In this document: positions 43,016-52,890 of the stretch, piece by piece
Layout: each line of letters starts with the position of its first letter
Position numbering within the stretch: position 1 is the first letter of the stretch
The notes under the pieces: model-generated
What the model was told of the DNA's origin: nothing
What the model saw: the letters and a program-made list of their open reading frames with translations, nothing else
Database searches by the model: none
Origin: Muraenolepis orangiensis
Taxonomy: Eukaryota > Chordata > Actinopteri > Gadiformes > Muraenolepididae
DNA length: 64,000 nt
Direction of reading: 5' to 3'
Assembly: GCA_027704905.1 (NCBI GenBank)
Contig: CM051004.1
Coordinates: 4,014,628-4,078,627 of the forward strand
Position numbers and translations under genes: made by a program

Positions 43016-43205
43016 CCATCACCTGGAGGAGCAATCCAGGTGATGAAATCCAATATTATTGTGATCATTATAGAGTTCCCTTTGTGCGACACTGTGTCCC
43101 AGGTGTTTGGCTCTCTCTTTTGCACTCTGAACCCCGACGGTGAACCTGCTACACATTAGTATACATTTTGAAGAATGTGGTGGTAGAACCTTGTTGAACA
43201 TAGTC

Positions 43206-43223
43206 TTTATTATAGTCTTTATT
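43206..43223 (-). terminator. dbt: dbt poly(A) signals
   Basis: Two minus-strand AATAAA hexamers (TTTATT at 43206-43211 and 43218-43223), about 550 bases after the dbt stop. Confidence 0.65.
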
Positions 43224-43550
43224 ATTGTCTATTGCAAGGTAACATGATAGGGTTAAACAAAACACAAACCACAATTGTTAAATGACTAGATTCATAAGGT
43301 GTATAAACTCATCAGTTCATAAAGGACAATAGGTACCTACTGGGAACACTTGCCACACTTTACTTGTAGACTTGTTATGTAGTTATAGTACAAAATACAC
43401 AATTTTATGGTCTACTACCATCCCGTGGTTCATACCCCCAAACCAAAAAAAAGCAGATCACCTAACCCCAACCCACATATCAGACGAGGATGTGTCCGTC
43501 ACATAAGGCCACGCCCACAGGAAGAGAAACAGTCAATGTAGTGTCAAGGA

Positions 43551-43821
43551 CCATGGAAGCAGGGTTCTCCAGATACAGGTCTCATTTCAAACCAAGAACC
43601 ATGGATGCAGGGTTCCCCAGGTACTGGTCTGATTTAACATCAAGGACCATGGAAGCAGGGTTCCCCAGGTACTGGTCTCATTTAACATCAAGGACCATGG
43701 AAGCAGGGTTCCCCAGGTACTGGGCTCATTTAACATCAAGGACCATGGAAGCAGGGTTCTCCAGGCACTGGTCTTATTTCAAATCAAGGACCATGGATGC
43801 AGGGTTCTCCAGGTACTGCTG
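43551..43821 (-). repeat. dbt: 48-bp tandem repeat of the dbt C-terminal codons and stop
   Basis: CCATGG markers at 43551, 43599, 43647, 43695, 43743 and 43791 are exactly 48 bases apart. The 43791 copy is the genuine coding end (YLENPASMVLDLK then TAA at 43774-43776). The others lie in the 3' UTR and keep the same 16-codon frame, with TGA in place of TAA in three of the four inspected. Confidence 0.95.
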
Positions 43822-46800
43822 CCAAAGGTTGGAGAAGCGGCACATAGTTGCCCCATCTATGACTCTGTGGTCAGCTGACCAGCTGATGTTCAGGATGTGA
43901 GCTTTGACAAGCTGGCCGTTGGAATCGAACCTGGGAAGGATCTGGAAGGAACCGCAGAACGTTCTCTCAAAGCAAGAAGAATCGAATAATCCGAGGGATT
44001 ATTTTGGTGGATAATTTTTTTGGGATCATTCCAGATTGTCAGAACAAACGTGGGCCTCACCTGAATCTTGCCCAGTGCTCCAATGGCCACTTGAGGGGGC
44101 AGAATCACTGGTTTGGCGTAAGTCCCTCCAATCTTAATCCAAAATGGAAGTAAATGAATTGAATAACGGCTTAATAAATCATAATATAAAAGAACCAAAG
44201 TCTATTGGATACTTAAAGATGAACCTTGAACAGCATGAACAACTGGCATTCCTCTCAACTTCAATGTTAAATGGCGACTTACGGAACCGATGTTGGAGAG
44301 TGTGAAGGTTCCTCCCGTCAGGTCTGAGGTCCCCAGTTGACCTGAGGATCCCAGGGTCTGGAGGCGGTTCAAGTCCTTAGCGATGTCAAAGATGCTCAGA
44401 AGCTGAACGTTCTTCACGTTTGGAACCAGCAGACCCTGTCTAGTGTCCATGGCCAGGCCGATGTTGTGGGCCGCCTACACAACAATGGAATCACTTCATC
44501 ATCCATAGCAGCCTACACAACAATATAATCACTTCATCATCCATAGCAGCCTACACAACAATATAATCACTTCATCATCCATAGCAGCCTACACAACAAT
44601 ATAATCACTTCATCATCCATAGCAGCCTACACAACAATATAATCACTTCATCATCCATAGCAGCCTACACAACAATAGAAACATGTTGTGAATCTGATCA
44701 ACAATAGAACTGTTGTGAAACTCCATCAATCAGATGTGGTTACCAATAGTTACCTTATAGGTGATGTTCTGACAGGCCTCATCAACAGAGGCATTGAGAA
44801 CGGGGAAGTGGAGAAGGCCGAGGGAGGCCGCCTGCAGAACCAAGACAACCCCGTAAACAACAGGACAGACCGACAGACAGTAGAGCTGGACGTTGATGAG
44901 GACGACCATAAGGTTATAAAGTGGACCTTGATGAAGAAAGGCATATAGCTGAGTTTGACTCCTCTCTCCTCACTCAGTCCCTTCAGGTCGGCTCGCAGTT
45001 GGACCAACCGACTGATGTCCACCTCGTCACACAAACCGAAGTGGGGAATCATTAAGGCGGCTGACATGGTCTTAACCATGGCCCTATGGAAACCTAGTGA
45101 TACAAGAAGTACACAATTAATGCCACCAAGTACTCCTCAACATCAGTGGTGTGGTATTCATCAGCAGTATAGTGGTGTAGTATTCATCAGCAGTATAGTG
45201 GTGTAGTATTCATCAGTGGTGTAGTATTAATCAGTAGTATAGCATTTATCAGTAGTATAGTGGTGTAGTATTCATCAGCAGTATAGTGGAATAGTATTCA
45301 TCAGTAGTGTAGTGGAATAGTATTCATCAGCAGTATAGTGGTATAGTATTCAGTAGTAGTGTAGTGGTGTAGTATTCATCAGCAGTATAGTGGTATAGTA
45401 TTCAGTAGTAGTGTAGTATGGAGTACCTTTCAGAGGTTCTGTGAGGTCCTTGGAGATCAGGTCCGGTTTGGGTGCGTCCTGCTGGGTTTCTTTCTGGATT
45501 GTTTGGGTCTCGAGGAACTGAGAAGGAGGCAATATGGCGCCCGTCTGCTTTGCCAGGAAGTTGAGAATATCCTCCTTGAGAATGCGGCCATCTTTCCCGG
45601 TCCCAACCACTTCGCTCAGTTTGATCTAAACAAGGGCAAAATGTACATGAAGATAGAATATAGAATATGAAGATAGAATATGAAGATAAAGATATTATCT
45701 AAAAGATAGAATATGAAAATAGCATATGAATAAGGAATATGAAGATAGAATCCTACAGGTAAATACCAACAACTAGAAACTCTGTTCTGTTCAGTTAGCT
45801 ACACCCAACAGTTATACTAGTGTTATATAATATGATATTCAGAGAGTCACAGAACAAGTATTGATATGGTAGTATTCTGAGTGAATAACTCCCTTTGCTT
45901 TTATTTAAGAAGGAAATGTGCCTTTATCTTTAGGAAATAGGTTATTACTGTTACACCCCTAGTTCATATTATGAATGGGTTACTACTGTTACACCTCTAG
46001 TTCATATTATGAATGGGTTACTACTGTTACACCTCTAGTTCATATTATGAATGGGTTACTACTGTTACACCTCTAGTTCATATTATGAATGGGTTACTAC
46101 TGTTACACCTCTAGTTCATATTATGAATGGGTTACTACCGTTACACCTCTAGTTCATATTATGAATGGGTTACTACCGTTACACCTCTAGTTAATATTAT
46201 GAATGGGTTACTACTGTTACACCTCTAGTTCATATTATGAATGGGTTATTACTGTTACACCTCTAGTTAATATTATGAATGGGTTACTACTGTTACACCT
46301 CTAGTTCATATTATGAATGGGTTATTACTGTTACACCTCTAGTTCATATTATGAATGGGTTACTACTGTTACACCTCTAGTTCATATTATGAATGGGTTA
46401 TTACTGTATCGTTACACCCTAGTTCATATTATAACTAGGGATTCTCCGATCAATCGTCCGATCATTATCTGTCCATATTCACTCTAAACCGATGGATCGG
46501 AGCTCTTAAACAAATGGCCGATCAGTAGAGCCGATCAGATGAACAATACATGAGACGTTCCTCGGCGCACGGCAAACAACAATGCCGACAGCTACCGTTA
46601 AATACAGAGCGATCATATTGGGCTCCTAGATAGTTTTATTTTATTTTGGGTGGGTATGATTGCTCAAAAGACGTGTGGTCGTAATGAGACGCACTGGGTT
46701 TGAACGGCTTGTCAAAAGAAGAGACGTGTGGGAGGTTTCCTTTACTACTTTCCTGTTTTGAGAGCGCGCAGAATGTGAAATTCTCTCCGCGGGAGACGTA

Positions 46801-48011
46801 ATCTGTTTGTAATCTGCTCGCTCGCTGACTGTAACGATGTCATTGGTTCAGTAGCTTTAGTTATATTTTCGCAATGCATTTCAGAATAGTTACTTTTATT
46901 GCTCTAATACAACCCAATACATGGAACTTTAGATGGAAGATCCCCATAGCTCCCACCCACTATATGTTCGGCAACCGGTATCGGCAGATTCTGATTTCGG
47001 CAATCGAACATTGGCCCCAAAAACCCTGAGTATCGGAGCATCTCTAATTATATAATAAGGTTACATGGTCTATGGTTCCTACAACATGTTGTGTCTGTGG
47101 TTCCTACAACATGTTGTGTCTGTGGTTCCTACAACATGTGTCTGTGGTTCCTACAACATTTTGTGTCTGTGGTTCCTACAACATGTTGTGTCTGTGGTTC
47201 CTACAACATGTTGTGTCTGTGGTTCCTACAACATGTTGTGTCTGTGGTTCCTACAACATTGTTGTGTCTGTGGTTCCTATAACATGTGTCTGTGGTTCCT
47301 ATAACATGTTGTGTCTGTGGTTCCTACAACATGTTGTCTCTGTGGTTCCTACAACATGTGTCTGTGGTTTCTGTGTAGTAACTTGCGTTGTTCTCCAGAG
47401 CCAGCCTGCGTACTGCAGGTGTAGCCTGAGTCTTGTGGCCCTTGATCTCCTGGTGGGTGTGCTCCTCACGGGACATGGCGGGAGTCTCCACCACGTCCTC
47501 CTCCTGGACCACTTCTAGAACATGTAGAACATATACAACATCTAGAGCATCTAGAACATGACATATAGAACCTTTACAACATCTAGAGCATCTAGAACAT
47601 GACATATAGAAGAACCTATACAACATCTAGTAGTTGGAATCAGTTTGTCAGCTCGTTAGTCAGTCAGCTAGTTACTCAGCTAGTCCCAAAGGTCACTTTT
47701 TACAGACCACTCCTAGTTTCAGGACGGCCTCAAGGTAAGGATGTGTAAATGAGATGGAGGAAAAAGAGGGAAATGGATGGAGAATCGAAGGAGAGGGAGG
47801 AGAGGAGATGCGAGGTGAGGGAGAGAGAAGGAGGAAATAGATGGAGAATCAAAGGAGGGGGGGAAGAAGGGGAGGAGAGGTGAGGGAGAGGGAGGAGAGG
47901 ATAATTGAAGGAGAGGGAGGAGAGAGGACAGAAGAATACATTACATTAACACAATACATTAATACATAATGAATAGGCCTACAGTAACAAATATAACATA
48001 CACGGATTCTG

Positions 48012-48042
<31 letters not shown>

Positions 48043-51000
48043 GGATAGGAGGTAGGGACAGTGGGAATCTCGTTCATCCATTCATGCACGTCACTAATTA
48101 GATGACGAGGTATTTGGCTATACGGGGCCATAAGGTTCCCTGTGCGGGGTGCTGAGCCACTGCTGGAATAGAGTGGTGAGAGTACCTTTAACACCTACTA
48201 AATGAAGATGCGACACTCCCGGCCTTTTCATTGTTAATGTATAGGCCTGCTGTAACTTCTATACAGTATAACGTATAGGTCTACAGTAACCTAACATATA
48301 GGCCTGCTGTAACTTATATATATATATATATATATAACGTGAAGGCCTACTGTAACATAACGTATAGGCCTACTGTAACATATATAACATACAGGCCTGC
48401 TGTAACCTATATAACATATAGGCCTGCTGTAACTTACAGTATATATATAACGTAAAGGCCTACTGTAACATAACGTATAGGCCTACTGTAAAATATATAA
48501 CATACAGGCCTGCTGTAACCTATATAACGTATAGGCCTACTGTAACATATATAACATACAGGCCCGCTGTAACCCATATATATATATAACGTATAGGCCA
48601 ACTGTAACATATAACATATAGGATGAATATCACATCCTGCCTTAGTGATCAATAACCTTACTAATTACCTGGACCTGTATCCGTTTCAATATCCACTAGC
48701 GGCATGCCCACCAGCGCGGTCTCGTCCACAGCGTAGTACAGTTTACGGATGACGCCGTCGTAGCGGCTGGTTATGGTGACCGACGCCTTGTCACTCTGGA
48801 CCTCACAGATGCTGTCAAACTGAGCCACCTTGGCTCCCTCCTCCACGTACCTGAGAGGACACAGAGACTTCAGGAACCTTACTACATATACTGGTTCTAA
48901 CCTCATTAGGACTAACCATAATGTGGGCTTAATCCTTACTAGTGACCATAATGTGGGGGGGTATACTGACCATTCCTTCACTACGACCTCCATGATTCCT
49001 TCTCCGATGTCCGACAGTTTGAACTGCATGATCGGCCCCAGCCGGACTGCCGGGGCAAACAAATGAATGAAAAGAAAACAGCATACTAATAGTGGTAAGG
49101 TCTAGGGTTAGGGTTAGTTTTAGCACTCGGTTAAGTGTTAGTTCAAGGGTCAGGGTTAGTTCTACAGGGTTTCCCACACATAGACTTTACTTATATATTA
49201 ACCGTCACCCAAGTATATTTTGTTAAACTTTTCGCCGTCCGAATGCACGACGGCATCCAAGATCGATTAACTAGCGAACATTGGTCTTAGTTCTAGCACT
49301 CGTTTTAAGGTTAGTTCTTGGGTTGGTTCTCGCGCTAGGGTTAGTTCTAGGGTTAATTCTAGCACTAGGTTTAGGGTTAGTTCAAGGGTTACTTCTAGGA
49401 TTCGATTGAGGAGTTAGTTCTAGGGTTCAGTTTAGGGTTAGTTCTAGCACTAGGTTTAAGGCTAGTTCTAAAACTAGGTTTAGGGTTAGTTATAGCCCTC
49501 AGTGTAGGGTTAGTTCTAGCACTGGGTGTAGGGTTAGTTCTAGCACTAGGTGTAGGGTTAGTTTAGTTCTAGAACTAGGTTTAGTTCTAGCAATAGGTTT
49601 CGGGTTAGTTCTAGGGCTTCTAAGAGAGTTTGAGGCTAAGGTTAAGGTCTAAAGGACTAGGGTCTAAAGTTGTACATATTGAGGGACAGTAAACTTACCA
49701 CTGGTCGTATGGAAGAGCCTAGCATTGCACAGTTTAGACAGGAAGGCACGTGGCTGCTGGACTCTGAAACATCGACGCTTGTACTGATGGGAGAGCTGAA
49801 AGAATGTAGTCACATGAAGATAAAGTTCTCTCAAACCGTTGTAACTTGTACGTGATAGAACCATATCTCCTGTAGTAACTAGTGTGTGATAAGACCATAT
49901 AGTATGTGATAAGACCATACCTCCTGTAGTAACTAGTATGTGATAAGACCATATAGTATGTGATAAGACCATATCTCCTGTAGTAACTAGTGTGTGATAA
50001 GACCATATCTCCTGCAGTAACTAGTATGTGATAAGACCATATCTCCTGTAGTAACTAGTATGTGATAAGACCATATCTCCTGTAGTAACTAGTATGTGAT
50101 AAGACCATATCTCCTGTAGTAACTAGTATGTGATAAGACCATATCTCCTGTAGTAACTAGTATATCTCCTGTAGTAACTAGTATGTGATAAGACCTATAG
50201 TATGTGATAAGACCATACAGTATGTGATAAGACCATATCTCCTGTAGTAACTAGTATGTGATAAGACCATACAGTATGTGATAAGACCATATCTCCTGTA
50301 GTAACTAGTATATCTCCTGTAGTAACTAGTATGTGATAAGACCATATCTCCTGTAGTAACTAGCATGTGATAAGAACATAGTATGTGATAAGACCATATC
50401 TCCTGTAGTAACTAGTATGTGATAAGACCATTTCTCCTGTAGTAACTTGTATGTGATAAGACCATTTCTCCTGTAGTAACTAGTATGTGATAAGACCATA
50501 AAGTATGTGATAAGACCATTTCTCCTGTAGTAACTAGTATGTGATAAGACCATAAAGTATGTGATAAGACCATTTCTCCTGTAGTAACTAGTATGTGATA
50601 AGACCATAAAGTATGTGATAAGACCATTTCTCCTGTAGTAACTTGTATGTGATAAGACCATATCTCCTATAGTAACTAGTATGTGATAAGACCATATCTC
50701 CTGTAGTAACTAGCATGTGATAAGAACATAGTATGTGATAAGACCATATCTCCTGTAGTAACTAGTATGTGATAAGACCATACAGTATGTGATAAGACCA
50801 TATCTCCCATATTTACCTGCAGCACAAGGACTAATAAATATAAAGGTCATTAGCTGCAGTAGTCCGATGTCATGGTAATGTTATGGTAATATGGTCACAT
50901 GATGGTAATGTTATGTAATATGGTCACATGATGGTAATGTTATGGTCACATGATGGTAATGTTATGGTCACATTATGGTAATGTTATGAATATGGTCACA

Positions 51001-51353
51001 TGATAGTAATGTTATGGTAATGTTGTGGTCACGTTATGGTCGTGTGAAGGTTGTAATTTGAGAGTATTTTCTTATATTATAGTAAATGTATAAAGATTGT
51101 TACTATTTTACTAACATACCGTGTTATTATTATAGTAAATATACAAATATGTATTTTTTTTAACACAAGTGTTATTTTAGTAAAGATATGTTATTAACAC
51201 AAGTCTTATTATAGTGAATATATAAAGATCTATTTTATTAAGACTTATTATAGTAAATATAAAGATGTATTACTAGATACAAATGCTAAGAGATCCACAT
51301 TAACTTACCAGTCTTCTTACTAACTGGGATGAACACCTTGTAACGGCCGCCAT
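43774..51353 (-). CDS. dbt: Branched-chain alpha-keto acid dehydrogenase E2 (dihydrolipoamide acyltransferase)
   Basis: Mitochondrial E2 core of branched-chain ketoacid dehydrogenase, transferring acyl groups from lipoyl-lysine to CoA. Minus exons in transcript order: 51309-51353, 49699-49795, 48971-49046, 48669-48850, 47387-47514, 45427-45625, 44927-45093, 44754-44831, 44283-44474, 44061-44132, 43774-43941; 467 codons. The N-terminus is a basic presequence (MAAVTRCSSQLVRRL). The lipoyl domain has QFKLSDIGEGI and EVQSDKASV (modified Lys in DKA), the E1/E3-binding domain ATPAVRRLALENN..GKDGRILKEDI, and the acyltransferase domain ends with the active site SADHRVIDGATM (His and Asp-Gly present). 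The last exon uses the acceptor before ILPRFDSNGQ; the nearer AG breaks frame. The intron after 47387 begins GC, not GT. Confidence 0.96.
44473..44700 (-). repeat. dbt: 38-bp tandem repeat of a dbt splice acceptor
   Basis: Six copies at 44473, 44511, 44549, 44587, 44625 and 44663, exact 38-bp period. On the transcript strand each has TTGTTGTGTAG followed by GC; the copy at the left edge is the real acceptor of exon 44283-44474. Confidence 0.94.
45150..45420. repeat. GTAGTATTCATCAGCAGTATAGTG minisatellite
   Basis: About ten units of 24-28 bp in the dbt intron 45094-45426. Confidence 0.92.
45930..46435. repeat. 38-bp GGTTACTACTGTTACACCTC minisatellite
   Basis: About thirteen copies with TAGTTCATATTATGAATG, in the dbt intron 45626-47386. 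It is interrupted at its right end by the hAT-like element. Confidence 0.95.
46436..47046. mobile_element. Non-autonomous hAT-like DNA transposon
   Basis: Terminal inverted repeats TAGGGATTCTCCGAT (left) and ATCGGAGCATCTCTA (right, inverted: TAGAGATGCTCCGAT; 13 of 15 match). Flanking 8-mers ATTATAAC and ATTATATA agree at six positions, consistent with a hAT 8-bp duplication. 611 bp, no transposase frame. Confidence 0.82.
47065..47385. repeat. 25-bp GTGTCTGTGGTTCCTACAACATGTT minisatellite
   Basis: About twelve copies with small indels, beginning on the transcript strand 16 bases downstream of the GC donor of dbt exon 47387-47514. Confidence 0.94.
47755..48660. repeat. GA-rich tract and TATAGGCCTACTGTAACAT minisatellite
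   Basis: 47755-47930: GAGAGGGAGGAGAGG purine repeat. 48235-48620: about 27-bp GTATAGGCCTACTGTAACAT units with TATATA runs. No exon between 47514 and 48669. Confidence 0.88.
49090..49665. repeat. GGGTTAGTTCTAGCACTAGGT minisatellite
   Basis: About twenty degenerate copies of 22-26 bp in dbt intron 2, with a telomere-like GGGTTAG core. Confidence 0.9.
49855..50815. repeat. 34-bp ATCTCCTGTAGTAACTAGTA minisatellite
   Basis: More than 25 copies with TGTGATAAGACCATA in dbt intron 1, followed at 50870-51045 by TGGTAATGTTATGGTCACATGA repeats. Confidence 0.95.
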
Positions 51354-51515
51354 CTTGCCTCCTTGTACCTCAGAGTGTGACGTGCTTCGTACGCCCCTTT
51401 GCGCAGCCAATCACATGTTGTCTTCTTCTTCTTCATATTTAGTGCGTCAGTAGACCAGCTTCATGGTGCCTTACCGCCACCCACTGGACTGGAGTGTCTT
51501 CTTCTTCTTCTTCTT
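51354..51515 (-). promoter_or_regulatory. dbt: dbt promoter
   Basis: Upstream of the dbt ATG on the minus strand: an inverted CCAAT box (CCAAT at 51407-51411 on the + strand), two GAAGAAGAAGAAG tracts (51421-51434, 51497-51515) and GGTGGCGGTAAGGCACC (rc of 51466-51482) between them. Confidence 0.6.
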
Positions 51516-51539
51516 CCTATATATATATATTATACATAT

Positions 51540-52560
51540 CATATTCTACATGTCAAAATAGCCTATATATCATCATATCCTTAATATCATCATATTATCA
51601 TATCCTATATATCATCATATCCTTTATATCATCATATTATCATATCCTATATATCATCATATCCTATATATCATCATATCCTATAGATCATCATATTATC
51701 ATATCCTATATATCATCATATCCTATAGATCATCATATTATCATATCCTATAGATCATCATATCCTATAGATCATCATATTATCATATCCTATATATCAT
51801 CATATCCTTTATATCATCATATTATTCTATCCTTTATATCATCATATTATCATATCCTATAGATCATCATGTCCTATAGATCATCATGTCCTATATATCA
51901 TCATATCCTACATATAATCATATCCTATATATCATCATATCCTATAGATCATCATATCCTATCATCATATTCAAGTCCAGTTTATTGTCACTTCACAGTA
52001 TAAAGTATAAAGCAGTGAGTGAAAATCTTATGTGCAATACAACAACAAAAAAGATAAAATAAAATAAAAACAGAACAGAATAAAATAAGTAAAAAACAAC
52101 AACTGTATAAAGTTAAATATGTAAAATAAAAATGCAATTTATAAAATGCAATATATCGGCACAGAAAAACAGCAATATGTATATATATTAGTCAATGTAA
52201 TAAAATATACATTGTTTTATGCTATACGCCCTTGTTCAGCAGCCTGATGGCCTGACTGTGGAAGCTATCTCTGAGTCTATTATCATATCCTATATATCAT
52301 CATGTCCTATATAGCATCATATTATCATATCCTTTATATCATCATATTATCATATCCAATATATCATCATATCCTATATATCATCATAACATCATATCCT
52401 ATATATCATCATATTATCATATCCTATATATCATCATAACCCTAATATCATCATATCATATGATCCTATATATCATCATATTTCCATATCCTATATATCC
52501 TCAAATCCTATATGTCATCATATTATCATATCCTATACATCATCATACCTATATATTATC
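51540..52560. repeat. ATCATCATATCCTATATATC minisatellite between dbt and rtca
   Basis: About 40 units of 17-31 bp filling most of the divergent intergenic interval. It is split by a LINE 3' end at 51966-52282. Open frames here are artefacts. Confidence 0.94.
51966..52282 (-). mobile_element. LINE family A 3'-end fragment
   Basis: CAAGTCCAGTTTATTGTCAC then GCAGTGAGTGAAAATCTTATG and GCCCTTGTTCAGCAGCCTGA match the 3' end of the family A copies (36209-36510). Inserted within the minisatellite. Confidence 0.88.
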
Positions 52561-52569
52561 ATGTAATCA

Positions 52570-52890
52570 GTCGGTAGCGGTAACGCTCCTCCTAACTCTT
52601 ACTACCAGCAGGTGGCGGTAATGCTCATCTTAACTCGTACTACCAGCAGGTGGCGGTAATGCTTCTCCGTACAAAACAAACCGCAGAAGAAGAAGAAAGA
52701 ACAAACAATACGAAAACTGGCTAACAAACTCTAGTCCTATTATATCTATACCTAATAGTATTAGTAACTCTAGGCACAATATATCTATACATAATAACGT
52801 TAGTAAGACTAAGCTACAAACTTTAGTGATATTGAGTCTATCTAATACTAAGCTATATCTAATACTATTAGTCATTTTTGTGAAATACTG
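52570..52890 (+). promoter_or_regulatory. rtca: rtca promoter region
   Basis: Contains CCAGCAGGTGGCGGTAATGC twice, 38 bases apart (GGTGGCGGTA at 52611-52620 and 52649-52658; a diverged third at 52573), then CCGCAGAAGAAGAAGAAAG at 52680-52698. The rest, up to the ATG at 52891, is AT-rich ACTAATACTA repeats. Confidence 0.6.

Noticed and set aside
43490..43900. 136-codon plus-strand repeat protein
   Set aside because: Antisense of the dbt terminal-exon duplications; the minus-strand frame is the conserved one.
43931..43941. dbt last-exon acceptor at the nearer AG (exon ending at 43930)
   Set aside because: It leaves the frame inconsistent by one base; the acceptor 11 bases upstream restores ILPRFDSNG and the frame.
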